Positions 41,762 through 51,493 are shown, counted from the stretch's first letter. The stretch is 64,000 nt of DNA from Streptomyces sp. SN-593 (GCF_016756395.1 NZ_AP018365.1:7072001-7136000), one strand, 5' to 3'. Numbers and translations are program-made. Notes: a model not told the origin generated them from the letters alone.

Positions 41762-42934
41762 TCAGGTGCCCGCGAGGTGGTCCTTCTCGGCGGGGGCCGG
41801 CGGCGGCCAGGGGGCCCAGCCAGCCTCGGGGGTGACGGCGACCTCGCGCCACCACGGGTAGGCGGCCGGCGGCTCGGCGGGCTCGAAGGGCTGGCCGACC
41901 AGCGGGGTGACGGCCCGTACGCCCGCGAGGTGGGCGGCTTCGAGGGTGCCCTCGCCGGGGTCGGACCAGGCGTGCGGCGCGAGGTTGAAGGTCCCCCAGT
42001 GGATCGGCAGCATCACGCCGTGCGCGGTGCCGCCGGACAGGTCGAGGTGGGAGCGGACGCCCTCGGCCGGAGTCATGTGGACGTCCGGCCAGAACTCGCT
42101 GTAGGCACCGATCTGGATCATCGTGGCGTCGAACGGGCCGTGCAGCCGGGCGATGTCGGCGAAGCCGGGGAAGTAGCCGGTGTCGCCGCTGTGGTAGATC
42201 CGGTGGACGCCGTCGGTCGCCACCCACGAGGCCCACAGGTTCTGCTGCCGGCCGCGCAGGCCGCGCCCGCAGAAGTGCCGCGCGGGCGTGGCGGTCAGGG
42301 TCACCCCGGCCACCTCGGTCGACTCGTGCCAGTCCAGCTCGCGCAGCCGGTCCGCCGGCACCCCCCAGTGCTCCAGGTGCGAGCCCACGCCCAGCGGCAC
42401 GACGAAGACCGCGCCGCCGCGGATCAGCGCGACGATCGTCGGCATGTCGAGGTGGTCGTAGTGGTCGTGGGAGATCACCACGGCGTCGATGCCGGTCAGC
42501 GACTCCACCGGGACCGGGGTCGGGTGCACCCGCCGGGGCCCGGCGAACGCGAACGGCGAGCAGCGCTCGCCCCACACCGGGTCGAACAGCACCCGCCGGC
42601 CGCCGATCTCGGCGAGCACCGAGGAGTGGCCCGTCCACGTCAGCCGCAGGCCCGAGACCGGCGGCTTGGCCAGGTCGGCGAGGGTCGTGGGGTACAACGG
42701 CACCGGGCGGGCCGGCCGGCGGGCCTGCCGGGCGTCCTTGCGGAGGTTGGCGGGCAGCGCCTTCAGCATGCTCCCGCTCGGGGTCGAACGGGCGCCCAGG
42801 GGGTTCACGAAGGCCCCGTCGGCGTAGTGGGGCGAGGCGAGGATGCGTTCGAGCCGTGCGCCCTCGGCGTCCGCGCCGAAGGGTGCGGGGCGCAGCTTCG
42901 CGAGTCGGGACGGCTGTCGGCGTGCGCCGGTCAC
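41762..42934 (-). CDS. MBL-fold metallo-hydrolase (NAPE-PLD/UlaG-like)
   Basis: A 390-residue cytosolic protein of the metallo-beta-lactamase superfamily. The metal motif HxHxDH is SHDHYDHLD (about 154-162). Later ligands are His in ARHFCGRGL, Asp in YHSGDTGYF (about 245) and His in PIHWGTFNL. A long N-terminal segment (about 1-100) precedes the fold, like N-acyl-phosphatidylethanolamine phospholipase-D-like proteins. The GTG was chosen because AGGAGGAGCC lies directly upstream. The substrate is probably a phosphodiester or lactone, not established. Confidence 0.9.
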   Translation of the reverse strand: MTGARRQPSRLAKLRPAPFGADAEGARLERILASPHYADGAFVNPLGARSTPSGSMLKALPANLRKDARQARRPARPVPLYPTTLADLAKPPVSGLRLTWTGHSSVLAEIGGRRVLFDPVWGERCSPFAFAGPRRVHPTPVPVESLTGIDAVVISHDHYDHLDMPTIVALIRGGAVFVVPLGVGSHLEHWGVPADRLRELDWHESTEVAGVTLTATPARHFCGRGLRGRQQNLWASWVATDGVHRIYHSGDTGYFPGFADIARLHGPFDATMIQIGAYSEFWPDVHMTPAEGVRSHLDLSGGTAHGVMLPIHWGTFNLAPHAWSDPGEGTLEAAHLAGVRAVTPLVGQPFEPAEPPAAYPWWREVAVTPEAGWAPWPPPAPAEKDHLAGT

Positions 42935-43117
42935 GGCTCCTCCTGGCGATCGTCGGACGGCGGGGTGTCCGCCACCCCCCATTATGCGGGCCTGCCTCCT
43001 GACCCTTCCCCGAAACTCCACGCACAGTCGATCATCCGAGGACGACCTCCCACCGATTCCGCACCGCCGCGTACCCCGGCCGGCGGTACACGTCCGGGCC
43101 GGGGCGTCGCGCGGCGG

Positions 43118-43657
43118 CTACGTCCCGAGGGTCTCGGGGTCCTCGGGGTCCACGGGCAGGAGGGGGGCGGTGTCGACCGCGTCGGCGAGGCGTTCCAGGG
43201 TGCGCTCCATGCTGCGGGTCCACACCCGGCCCTCCCGCATGCCGGCGCGCTCGGCGGACGGGGCGCGGGAGCAGTCGTAGGACTCGGTGACGAGGGTGGC
43301 GTCGGGGCCGGCCGGGACGAGGGTCCAGGTCCAGCGGTGGCCCCAGCGGCTGCCCGGCGCCCGGTGGCCGGGATGGCCGCGGCCCGCCGCGGGCTCCCAG
43401 GCGACGCGGCGGTCCTGTTCGAACTCCACGACGTGGTTGTCCATCTCGTAGTGGCCGTGCTCCGCGAAGTACATCCGCATCGTGAACACGTCGCCCACGC
43501 GGGAGACGGGGGTCTCGGTGACGGCGCCGCGCAGCATGCCGGAGCCGTCGAGGTCGGTGTGCCGGGTCGGGTCGGTGAGGACGCGGAAGACGGCCGCGGG
43601 CGGGGCGGGGACCACCCGCGACACCGTCACGGGCTCGTACGGGGACTCGTCGGTCAT
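43118..43657 (-). CDS. SRPBCC-family protein (polyketide cyclase/START-like)
   Basis: A 179-residue single-domain helix-grip protein with a hydrophobic cavity. Features are VPAPPAAVFRVLTDPTRHTD (about 16-35), the central strands (GDVFTMRMYFAEHGHYEMDN) and the C-terminal helix (MERTLERLADAV). AGGAGGTGCACACC precedes the ATG. It probably binds or modifies a hydrophobic small molecule. It follows the GNAT gene after 124 bases in the same direction. Confidence 0.85.
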   Translation of the reverse strand: MTDESPYEPVTVSRVVPAPPAAVFRVLTDPTRHTDLDGSGMLRGAVTETPVSRVGDVFTMRMYFAEHGHYEMDNHVVEFEQDRRVAWEPAAGRGHPGHRAPGSRWGHRWTWTLVPAGPDATLVTESYDCSRAPSAERAGMREGRVWTRSMERTLERLADAVDTAPLLPVDPEDPETLGT

Positions 43658-43781
43658 CGGTGTGCACCTCCTGCCGCCGAGCGTAGGCGCGGGCACCGAC
43701 AACGGCCGCGCCCCGCGCCCGGCGGCCGGGCGCGGAACAGGGGCCGGGACACGGGTCGGGACGGGGTGTCGGGACGGAGTG

Positions 43782-44414
43782 TCAGGACGTGGCACGGCCC
43801 AGGTACGTGAGGGGGCCCGGGGAGGGCACCGGGATCTCGTGGAAGCCGAGCCGGTCGTAGAACGCCCGGGCGGCGGTGTTGGAGGTGAGCATGCCGAGGT
43901 GCACCGCCGGGACCCCCTGCGCGGCCAGCGCGGCCAGGTACGCGGTCATCAGGGCCCGCCCGTGGCCGGACCGCTGCACCCGCGGCAGCAGGTCGATGTG
44001 CAGGTGCGCGGGGTAGCCGGCGAGCGCGGGCAGCACCATCCGCTCGGGGGAGTGCAGCAGCGCCGCCATCGCCTCGGCGGGCGTGCCGGGTGCGGCCGGG
44101 TCCGCCGGCGCCGGCCAGCGCCCGGCGACGGTCGGCAGCCACTCCGCCCGGAACCGCTCGGCGAACCGCGCGGTGTCACCGGTGCCGAGGACGTAGCCGA
44201 CCGCCTGCCCGTTGCCGTCGTCGACCACGAACGCGAGGCCGGGTTCGAGCACCGCGTAGGGCGCCGCGAAGATCGCGCCGACCAGGTCGCGGTCCTGCGC
44301 GCGGTACGACGCGGAGGCGTCCTGCCCGGCGTCGGCGGTGCGCAGGCAGATGGCGTAGAGGGCGGGCAGGTCCGCCGGACGGTAGGGGCGGACGAACGGG
44401 GTCGTGGCGGTCAC
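43782..44414 (-). CDS. GNAT-family N-acetyltransferase
   Basis: A 210-residue acetyl-CoA-dependent acyltransferase. The acetyl-CoA P-loop-like motif RVQRSGHGRALMTAYLAAL (about 146-164) and the C-terminal AFYDRLGFHEIPV strand (about 187-199) are conserved. An inserted segment (about 85-135) is longer than in the minimal fold, as in O-GlcNAcase/histone-type GNAT_3 relatives. Its GTG overlaps the beta-galactosidase stop by four bases (GTGA), so it may act on the same sugar pathway, for example an amino sugar. The substrate is unproven. Confidence 0.87.
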   Translation of the reverse strand: MTATTPFVRPYRPADLPALYAICLRTADAGQDASASYRAQDRDLVGAIFAAPYAVLEPGLAFVVDDGNGQAVGYVLGTGDTARFAERFRAEWLPTVAGRWPAPADPAAPGTPAEAMAALLHSPERMVLPALAGYPAHLHIDLLPRVQRSGHGRALMTAYLAALAAQGVPAVHLGMLTSNTAARAFYDRLGFHEIPVPSPGPLTYLGRATS

Positions 44415-47400
44415 GGTCGCTCCGGGGTGTCGGCGGCACCGGCTCCTTCGCCGGCGCGCAGCGGGGTGAAGGTGAGGGAGAACGCGGACGGCACGGCATC
44501 CAGCCGGAACTCCGGCAGCACCTCGGGCCCGCACGCGTGGCTGCCGATCCCCTGGAGCGCGTGGTCCAGGTGCAGCCACAGCACGTCGCCCGGGTCCAGC
44601 GCGTACGTGTGCTCGGCGGCCGCGAGGTGCTCGGTGCTCCACGGCCGGGCGGTCAGCCAGAACGGCGGCGCACCGGCCACCCGCAGCCCCGACCCGTCGG
44701 CGCGGCGCAGCTCCGCCCACCGCACGTCGGCCCGCGCGCCGTTCTCCTGGGGGCGCACGTACGGCGTCTGGAGGGCGTCCACGGTCGAACGGTACCGGCC
44801 GAGCCGGGACGCCCGCCGGGTGTCCGGGTAGGCCTCGCCGGGCCCGCCGCCGTACCACTCGACGGCGTCGAGCGCGGGGCTGAGTCCGAGGCGTATGCCG
44901 AGCCGGGGCAGCGGCAGTGTCCAGGGGCCCTGCGGGACGACCTCGACGTCCAGTCCGAGCACGTCGCCGACCGCCGTCCAGCGGTAGACCGCCAGCAGTC
45001 CCAGGTCCGAGGCGGCGGGCGCGACCCGGGTGGTGACGGTCAGCGCGTCGTCGCCGAGGGACACGCCGTCGACGCGGTGCCGCATCCGGTCGAACCCGGC
45101 CTCGCGCCACAGGTGTTCCAGCCGGCCGTCCGGGTGCCACCGGGTGCCGCGGTCGTTGTCGGTCGGTGCGCGCCACACGTCCAGCCGCGGGCCGTGTGCC
45201 AGCGGCTCGCCGTCCAGGGAGCGCAGGACGCCGTCGGCGGCGCCGAACCGGCCCGGGCCGAGCCGCAGCAGTCCGTCCCCGGCCCGCCGCGGGCGGTGCC
45301 GGGCGCCGGGCGGCGGCCCCGCCGGGGCGGCCTGCCGCGGCACCTCGAACTGCTGCCAGGCCACTTCGTGGCCGGACGGCGCCCAGGCGGTGTCCTCGGC
45401 GAGCACCGCCCGCACCGTCCAGCACGCCTCGGCGCCCGCCGCGGCCCGCGGCGCGTCCGGCAGCCGCACCCGCGCGCTCGCGCCCGGCGCGAGGGCGGGC
45501 ACGTGGAGCCGCCCCTGGCCGGCGGGTTCGCCCTCCACCTCGTAGACCCACCGGAAGGCCAGCGCGGACAGGTCAGCGACGTCATGGCGGTTGGTGACCG
45601 TCAGCAGGCCGCGCGCCAGGTCCGCGGTGAACGCGACCGGCTGGACCACCTTCTTGTACTCGACCAGGCCGGGGGAGGGGGTGCGGTCGGGGAAGAGCAG
45701 CCCGTCGCAGACGAAGTTGCCGTCGTGCAGTTCCTCGCCGAAGTCCCCGCCGTACGCGAAGTACGCGCGGCCGTCCGGGGTCCGCCGGCGCAGCCCGTGG
45801 TCGATCCACTCCCACACGAAGCCGCCCTGGCAGCGCGGGTGCGCCTCGAAGATCCGCTGGTACTCGGTGAGGCCGCCCGGGCCGTTGCCCATCGCGTGGG
45901 CGTACTCGCACAGCAGGAACGGCATCGCCCGGCGCCGCCGGTCCGCGTCGGCGTCCGGGAGCGGCGGCTCGGCGCGCCGGCCGATCGCCTCGCACTCCGC
46001 GTGGTCGGCGTACATCCGCGAGTAGACGTCCACGTCCGAGCAGGACGGGTCGCCCTCGTAGTGGATCGGGCGGGCCGGGTCGCGCCGCCTGATCCAGTCG
46101 GCCATCGCGGACAGGCCGCGCCCGGTGCCGCACTCGTTGCCCAGCGACCACATCACCACCGACGGGTGGTTCTTGTCCCGCTCCACCATCCTGGCGGCCC
46201 GGTCCAGCAGGGCGGGCGTCCACCGCTCGTCGTCCACCGGGTTGCCGCGCCAGCCCACCTCGGCGAAGCCGTGGGTCTCCAGGTCGCACTCGTCGACCAC
46301 CCACACGCCCAGTTCGTCGCACAGGTCGAGGAAGGCCGGGTGCGGCGGGTAGTGGCTGGTGCGGACGGCGTTGACGTTGTGCTGCTTCATCAGCAGCAGG
46401 TCGCGGCGCATCGTCTCCAGGTCCAGCACCCGGCCGTGGTCGGGGTCGAACTCGTGCCGGTTCACCCCGCGGAACAGCACGCGCCGCCCGTTGACCTGGA
46501 GCACACCGTCCTCGACGCGGACCGTGCGGAAGCCGATCCGCAGCGGGACGCGCTCGCCCTCGGTGGCCAACTCCGCGTCGTACAGCCGCGGCGCCTCGGC
46601 CGACCACGGCTCCACCGGGACCACCGCGGTCTCGCCGGTCGCGATGTCGAGGCCCAACTCCGGTACGGTCACGGCCCCCGGCGGATCGCACTCGACCCGC
46701 AGCGAGCCGTTCCCGGTCAGGTGGTCGTACGCGCAGTGCACGAAGTAGTCGGCGACGGCGCCCTCGGGCCGCTCGATCAGCGTGACGTCGCGGAAGACGC
46801 CCGGCAGCCACCACATGTCCTGGTCCTCCAGGTAACTGCCCGAGGACCACTGGTGCACCCGCACCGCCAGCACGTTGCCGCGCGGCCGCAGCAGCTCGCC
46901 GACCTCGAACTCCACCGGCAGCCGGCTGCCCTTGAAGGTGCCCAGCTCCTCGCCGTTGAGCCAGACCCGGGCGCAGGAGTCCACCCCGTCGAAGCGCAGC
47001 ACCGCGGCCCCGCCCGGCCAGTCGCCGGGCAGGTCGAAGCCGCGCAGGTGGTCCCCGGTGGGGTTCTCGGTCGGCACCCGCGGCGGGTCAATCGGGAAGG
47101 GGTAGCGGATGTTGGTGTAGGCCGGCCGCCCGTAGTCCGGGGTCCCGCCGCGCGCGCCGGGGACACCGCCGTCCCGCTCGCCCGCGCCCCCGCCCAGGCC
47201 GTGCAGCGGCCAGTGCGAGGGCACCGGCAGGACGTCCCAGCCGGAGGCGTCGAAGCCGGGCCGGGCGAACGCGTCGTCCGCGCCGTCCGCGGTCGGCGAG
47301 AGCCGGAACCGCCAGGCCCCGCCGAGATCGACCCGGCGCGCGTCGGACACCGCCGTCCACGCCCGCGGAGGCAGCGCCCCCGTGCCCGGCCCGGGGTCCT

Positions 47401-47437
47401 CGTAGTACGGAAGCGGCCCGGACGGCGCCTCGTGCAT
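44411..47437 (-). CDS. GH2 beta-galactosidase
   Basis: A 1008-residue cytosolic glycosidase with the LacZ domain order: sugar-binding jelly roll (about 50-220), Ig-like (220-320), catalytic TIM barrel (320-620), second Ig-like (620-715) and C-terminal domain 5 (750-1000). The acid/base Glu is in WSLGNECGTG (about 435) and the nucleophile Glu in LLCEYAHAMGN (about 511). The RHEFDPDHG and NAVRTSHYPPHP motifs complete the active site. No signal peptide. ATG with GAGGAG seven bases upstream. It lies between the carboxylesterase and a coupled GNAT gene. Confidence 0.93.
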   Translation of the reverse strand: MHEAPSGPLPYYEDPGPGTGALPPRAWTAVSDARRVDLGGAWRFRLSPTADGADDAFARPGFDASGWDVLPVPSHWPLHGLGGGAGERDGGVPGARGGTPDYGRPAYTNIRYPFPIDPPRVPTENPTGDHLRGFDLPGDWPGGAAVLRFDGVDSCARVWLNGEELGTFKGSRLPVEFEVGELLRPRGNVLAVRVHQWSSGSYLEDQDMWWLPGVFRDVTLIERPEGAVADYFVHCAYDHLTGNGSLRVECDPPGAVTVPELGLDIATGETAVVPVEPWSAEAPRLYDAELATEGERVPLRIGFRTVRVEDGVLQVNGRRVLFRGVNRHEFDPDHGRVLDLETMRRDLLLMKQHNVNAVRTSHYPPHPAFLDLCDELGVWVVDECDLETHGFAEVGWRGNPVDDERWTPALLDRAARMVERDKNHPSVVMWSLGNECGTGRGLSAMADWIRRRDPARPIHYEGDPSCSDVDVYSRMYADHAECEAIGRRAEPPLPDADADRRRRAMPFLLCEYAHAMGNGPGGLTEYQRIFEAHPRCQGGFVWEWIDHGLRRRTPDGRAYFAYGGDFGEELHDGNFVCDGLLFPDRTPSPGLVEYKKVVQPVAFTADLARGLLTVTNRHDVADLSALAFRWVYEVEGEPAGQGRLHVPALAPGASARVRLPDAPRAAAGAEACWTVRAVLAEDTAWAPSGHEVAWQQFEVPRQAAPAGPPPGARHRPRRAGDGLLRLGPGRFGAADGVLRSLDGEPLAHGPRLDVWRAPTDNDRGTRWHPDGRLEHLWREAGFDRMRHRVDGVSLGDDALTVTTRVAPAASDLGLLAVYRWTAVGDVLGLDVEVVPQGPWTLPLPRLGIRLGLSPALDAVEWYGGGPGEAYPDTRRASRLGRYRSTVDALQTPYVRPQENGARADVRWAELRRADGSGLRVAGAPPFWLTARPWSTEHLAAAEHTYALDPGDVLWLHLDHALQGIGSHACGPEVLPEFRLDAVPSAFSLTFTPLRAGEGAGAADTPERP

Positions 47438-47534
47438 GGTGCTGCTCCTCGTGATCCCGTCGAACGGATGAACCGGCGTGCGACGTCGATTCTTCGTCAG
47501 CGGACGGGCACCGCGCCAGCGGGTGCGGGGAGGG

Positions 47535-49130
47535 TCACCAGGGCTGCTGGGTGAGGAAGAAGCGCCGCCAGAAGTCGAGGCGGTCCGGGTCGGCGATCGG
47601 GATGGGCCCGAAGTGCGCGCCCAGTTCCATGACGGCCGGGGCGTGGCGGGAGTACGCGGGCCAGTGGGGCAGGCCGGGGCCGTTGGGGTCGCCGGTGGCG
47701 GCGAAGTTGGCCCAGTACGCGGAGACGACCGCCGCGATCTCGTGGTCCTCGTCCGTCCACGGGGCGCTGCCCGGGGTGAGGTTGTCGAAGACGAACTCGA
47801 TCTCCGAGCTGTGCGACGCCCGCCGCGGCTCCTGGCCCTGCGCCGGCGACGGGTGGGTCCAGAAGTACGTGTAGACGGGCCGGGCGGCCCGCTCGGTCCA
47901 CTGGGCACCCCACAGGTAGGTGGATATGCGGGAGTTGTCGTGGACCGCCGCGTTGCCGGCCCGCGCCGCCTCGTCGTCCGAGCCGGCCGGGTACAGCCGG
48001 AGGAACTCGTCGGCCATCGGGCCGAACCGGTGCCGGGCCGCGGTGACGAAGGCGTCCAGCGTCACGTGCACCGGCGGCAGGCCCGGGCTCACCGCGGACG
48101 CCGCGCGCGTGCGGTGCTCGGCGAAGGTGGACTCGGGCACCGCGCCGCTCTCGTGCAGGTTGTTCCCGGCGAGGTAGGGGACGTCGTTCTGCAGGCCGGC
48201 GGCGTAGGTCTCGTCGTAGCCGTGCGGCAGCACCCAGCCGTCGACGACCGGGCGGAACATCGGCGGCTTGCCTCCGCCGGCGCTGTCCACCCGCGTGTCG
48301 AAGGCCGGCCGGCCGTCCACGAGCTTCTGCCACGGCAGGGCGCGCAGGTCGGCGAGCGAACGCGCGCCGTGCTCCCGCGCGTACGTCAGCCCCGACTCCT
48401 CGGCGTCGGCGAGCGTCCGGTAGGAGGTGGCCAGGTAGCGCAGTTCGGGGTCCCGCGCGTAGCGGGCGTGGCTCTGCGCGATGGCCCGGTGGAACAGCCC
48501 CTTCGCCAGGGGTGACATGGCGAGGAAGTTGACCGTCCCGGCGCCTGCCGACTGCCCGGCGACGGTGACCCGGCCCGGGTCGCCGCCGAACGCCGCGATG
48601 TTGTCGCGGACCCACCGCAGCAGCGCGATGGTGTCGAGCAGGCCGTAGTTGCCCGACGCCCCGTGCGCGGACTCCGCGCTCAGCTCCGGCGTGGCGAGGA
48701 AGCCGAAGGCGCCCAGCCGGTAGTTGAAGGTCACCACGACCAGGTCCCGGCGGGCCAGCGCCTCCCCGTCGTAGCGCGGGTGCGCGCCGGTGCCGGCCCG
48801 GAAGCCGCCGCCGTAGACCCAGACCAGCACCGGCAGCGGGCCGCGCCGCGCCGCGTCCGTCGGCGCCCAGACGTTGAGGTACAGGCAGTCCTCGCTCATC
48901 GGCAGGTCGATGCCGGCCCGGGAGGCGTCGCGCGGCGACTGCGGGCACATCGGCGCGAACGCGCCCGCCTTGAGCACGCCCTGCGCGCGGACCGGCGGCT
49001 CCGGCGGCCGCCAGCGCAGCGGACCGACCGGGGGCGCGGCGTAGGGGATGCCCCGGTGGACCGTGATCGAGCGGTCCCGGCCGAAGATGCCTTCGACGGG
49101 GCCGGACTCGGTCTCCACTGCTGCGGTCAT
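47535..49130 (-). CDS. Type B carboxylesterase/lipase
   Basis: A 531-residue alpha/beta hydrolase. The oxyanion strand is VWVYGGGFRAGT (about 97-108), the nucleophilic Ser lies in VAGQSAGAG (about 193), the acidic residue is Glu in NNLHESG and the His is in SHSSEIEFVF. The EDCLYLNVWAP signature 2 (about 80-90) is intact. No signal peptide is present, so it works inside the cell. It is encoded 115 bases downstream of the GntR gene in the same direction, so it may be cotranscribed with it. The ester substrate is unknown. Confidence 0.9.
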   Translation of the reverse strand: MTAAVETESGPVEGIFGRDRSITVHRGIPYAAPPVGPLRWRPPEPPVRAQGVLKAGAFAPMCPQSPRDASRAGIDLPMSEDCLYLNVWAPTDAARRGPLPVLVWVYGGGFRAGTGAHPRYDGEALARRDLVVVTFNYRLGAFGFLATPELSAESAHGASGNYGLLDTIALLRWVRDNIAAFGGDPGRVTVAGQSAGAGTVNFLAMSPLAKGLFHRAIAQSHARYARDPELRYLATSYRTLADAEESGLTYAREHGARSLADLRALPWQKLVDGRPAFDTRVDSAGGGKPPMFRPVVDGWVLPHGYDETYAAGLQNDVPYLAGNNLHESGAVPESTFAEHRTRAASAVSPGLPPVHVTLDAFVTAARHRFGPMADEFLRLYPAGSDDEAARAGNAAVHDNSRISTYLWGAQWTERAARPVYTYFWTHPSPAQGQEPRRASHSSEIEFVFDNLTPGSAPWTDEDHEIAAVVSAYWANFAATGDPNGPGLPHWPAYSRHAPAVMELGAHFGPIPIADPDRLDFWRRFFLTQQPW

Positions 49131-49245
49131 GTGTCGCTCACTCCTGGACGAAAGACGAGGGGGCGTCCGGCTGCGGGGAGCGGCGGTGAGGTGCTCCCAG
49201 CGGGCTGCGCGGGGACGCGGGCCGCGGCGGCGGGCCGGCGCGCGG

Positions 49246-49917
49246 CTACTTCAGGACCAGGGCGTGCCGCGCGGTGGCGACGTGGTGGCGCATCGCGGCC
49301 GTGGCGGCGTCCGGGTTGCGGGTGACGATGGACAGCAGGATGGCCTGGTGCTCCTCGTAGGACCCGGTCCGCGGGTGGCGGGCGGAGAGGTTGCGGTACT
49401 GCCGCATCACCAGCGGGTACAGCAGGACGTCGTAGGCCCGCGCCAGCGTGTGCTGGTGCGCGGCGGTCTTGATCTGCTGGTGGAAGCGCCGGTTGCCCTG
49501 GGAGTACGCCGCCTGGTCGTCGCGGGCGCGGGCGTCGGCCATCTCCTCCAGCGTGGCGCGCAGCGCGGCGATCTCCTCGTCGGTGGCCCGCTCGGCGGCG
49601 AACCCGGCCAGCGCGGACTCCAGCATCTCGCGGGCCTCCAGGATGTCGCGGGCCTCGTCCGGCGTGAAGTTGCGGGTCCGCACGCCGCGGTTGACCTCGC
49701 TGGTGACGTACCCCTCCTGCGTCAGGCGTGCGAGCACGGCCCGCATGGTGCTGCGCGAGACGCTGAACATCCTGGTCAGGTCGGCTTCGGTCAGCCGCGT
49801 GTCCGGTTCGATGCTGCCCGACAGCAGCAGCGAGCGCAGTTCCTCGTATGCCTGGCTGGACCGGGTGGCGGACGACCTGCTGTCGTCCACGACACCGCCG
49901 TTGCTGCTCTGTTCCAC
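49246..49917 (-). CDS. GntR-family transcriptional regulator with FCD domain
   Basis: A 223-residue regulator. Residues about 20-85 form the GntR winged helix (AYEELRSLLLSGSIEPDTRL, LTRMFSVSRSTMRAVLARL). Residues about 90-215 are an all-alpha FCD ligand domain with the metal-binding Asp and His set (FTPDEARDILEAREMLE, NRRFHQQIKTAAH, SYEEHQAILLSI, MRHHVATAR). FCD proteins bind palindromes of the form TNGTNNNACNA. Exact TTGTNNNACAA sites lie upstream of this gene and of several nearby genes, so I propose it as their controller. The GTG start has a weak ribosome-binding site. Confidence 0.9.
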   Translation of the reverse strand: MEQSSNGGVVDDSRSSATRSSQAYEELRSLLLSGSIEPDTRLTEADLTRMFSVSRSTMRAVLARLTQEGYVTSEVNRGVRTRNFTPDEARDILEAREMLESALAGFAAERATDEEIAALRATLEEMADARARDDQAAYSQGNRRFHQQIKTAAHQHTLARAYDVLLYPLVMRQYRNLSARHPRTGSYEEHQAILLSIVTRNPDAATAAMRHHVATARHALVLK

Positions 49918-50198
49918 CGTGATCGCCTATGGGTGTGAGAAGGGAGGACATCGCCCGGAGCCGGTCCGGCGAACCGTGCGACGGATCGGGACGCAGTGGA
50001 CGCGGCCGCTCGCGCTGCCGCGCCGAGGCCAGGGTAGAGGCGAAGCGCGTCCTCGGCGAGAAGGTGCGACGGTGCCCGCCCCCGCGTCCGCGCGCGGGCA
50101 CGGCGGGGCCGCACCGCCGACCACGGTTCCGCTCTGTCACCCCTGGCTCACGCAAGGACCGCCCCAAGACTCCACCCCACCCCCACTGGTCAGGTGGA

Positions 50199-50209
50199 TT
50201 GTCCAACAA
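50199..50209. promoter_or_regulatory. Candidate GntR operator TTGTCCAACAA
   Basis: Exact TTGTNNNACAA palindrome 282 bases upstream of the GntR start. Likely an autoregulatory site. Confidence 0.65.
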
Positions 50210-50310
50210 CGCCGGGGCAAGCGCAACACCGGCCCGGCGGGGCGTGGCGCCCGCGGGAGGACATGGAGGGTGATCAGACGGGTGGTCGCGTTGCCGCGGG
50301 CGCTCCTTGG

Positions 50311-50321
50311 TTGTCGGACAA
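50311..50321. promoter_or_regulatory. Candidate GntR operator TTGTCGGACAA
   Basis: Exact copy with flanking G and C, extending the dyad to GTTGTCGGACAAC. It is 394 bases upstream of the GntR start, just after the binding-protein stop. Confidence 0.65.
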
Positions 50322-50410
50322 CGGGTGTGCCGGGTGCGTCCGCTCCCTTCTCGGTGGCTCCGGGCGAGGGGCTGTTCCGCTCCTCGCCCGCGGCGGACGC
50401 CGGCGGGCGG

Positions 50411-51493
50411 CTACGGCAGGTACCGGTTGGTGAAGTTGTCGGAGGAGACGATCGCCTGTCCCGACTCCAGGGCGTTCAGCGAGTTGATGAACGTCATGGT
50501 CGTGATCCACGCCGACAGCTTCATCGCGTCGCTCCTGGGCCACTCGACCTGGGGGAGGCTGGCCTTGATGACGGAGGCGGAGACTCCGGGCAGGGCCCCC
50601 GCCGCCACCTTCTGGACGGTGGCGGAGTCGAGGTTGGCGTTCATGTACGCGGTGGCCTGCTGCACCGCGGTGGCGAACTTCCTCGCCACGTCGGCGTGCT
50701 GGGACAGGTAGCTGTTGCGCGCCACCACGACCTGGCCGTATCCGGCCTGCTCCTCGGACCAGGCTTTGACCTTGGTGGAGTCGGCGACGACCACGCCGTC
50801 CCCGGTGTCCTGGATGGCGAGCGGGGTGGGCTGGGAGGTGGCGAACCAGTCGATCTGGTTGCTCTTGAGGGCGGCCTTGTCCGCGGCGGGGCTGGGCAGC
50901 GAGACCCACTTCACCTTGCCGGGGTCGACGCCGTACGCCTTGAGGTAGACGCTCGCCTCGCCCTTGGTGTTCGCCGAGCTGGAGCCGCCGGTCGAGCCGT
51001 CGAGGGCCTTGGCGACCTGGGCGGCGGGAGTGGCGGCGGTGAGCTGGTGGGCCTTGGCGAACTTGGTGCTGACGATCAGCCCGAGGGGGTTGCCGCCGCC
51101 GTCGGCGGCGATCGCCGTCTCGGGGACCCGGCGGTCGACGGCGGACAGGAAGTCGGTGGGGCTGTCGTTGAGGAACTGGATCGAGCCCGACTGGAGGGCG
51201 GAGGTGCCGGTGGCCGCGGTCGTGGTGACGTACTTGACCTTCAGCTTCTGCTTGCCGAAGTAGCCGTTGGCGTCGGCCAGTCGGATCGGCATGTCGAAGA
51301 TGTTGCCCGCGACCCCCACGGTGACCGTGGTCATGCCGTCCGCGTCGGCGGCACTGGCGCCTCCGCACGCGGTCAGCGTCACCGCGCACAGGGTCGCGGT
51401 GCCCCCCGCCGCGACGAGCCGGGCGCCGCCCCCCGTGCGCGGGGCCCGTCTGCCAGGACCCGCGTCGCCGGCGTCCGAGGTGAGGCGTCTCAT
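50411..51493 (-). CDS. ABC transporter substrate-binding lipoprotein (NMT1/SsuA-like)
   Basis: A 360-residue exported lipoprotein. The lipobox is LTAC with the Cys at residue 43, following an Arg-rich head and a hydrophobic run. The mature part is a two-lobe binding protein of the nitrate/taurine/pyrimidine-precursor type (VGVAGNIFDMPIRLADANGY, GSIQFLNDSPTDFL, ADGGGNPLGLIVS). The ATG is preceded by GGGGAGAACTG. It should feed the ATPase encoded about 5.6 kb away, since it has an operator in common with that gene. No permease is present in the window. The substrate is not readable but may be the aromatic/dicarboxylate compound handled by the enzymes. Confidence 0.88.
   Translation of the reverse strand: MRRLTSDAGDAGPGRRAPRTGGGARLVAAGGTATLCAVTLTACGGASAADADGMTTVTVGVAGNIFDMPIRLADANGYFGKQKLKVKYVTTTAATGTSALQSGSIQFLNDSPTDFLSAVDRRVPETAIAADGGGNPLGLIVSTKFAKAHQLTAATPAAQVAKALDGSTGGSSSANTKGEASVYLKAYGVDPGKVKWVSLPSPAADKAALKSNQIDWFATSQPTPLAIQDTGDGVVVADSTKVKAWSEEQAGYGQVVVARNSYLSQHADVARKFATAVQQATAYMNANLDSATVQKVAAGALPGVSASVIKASLPQVEWPRSDAMKLSAWITTMTFINSLNALESGQAIVSSDNFTNRYLP

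Larger units (their letters stand above)
49918..50410. promoter_or_regulatory. Intergenic region upstream of gntR with two operator-like palindromes
   Basis: Almost 500 bases with no supported gene, between the binding-protein stop and the GntR start. It holds two exact TTGTNNNACAA sites (50199 and 50311) and should carry the GntR promoter. Its length is notable in an otherwise compact region. Confidence 0.6.

Noticed and set aside
43021..43117. A possible GNAT-like C-terminal remnant on the minus strand (DVYRRPGYAAVRNRWEVV)
   Set aside because: The short match resembles the last strand of acetyltransferases, but upstream the frame runs through the SRPBCC gene in another frame with no acetyl-CoA motif. 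Too weak to call a pseudogene.
44090..47554. A 1154-codon plus-strand open frame opposite the beta-galactosidase
   Set aside because: It has no recognisable domain, while the minus strand has all catalytic motifs of a GH2 enzyme.
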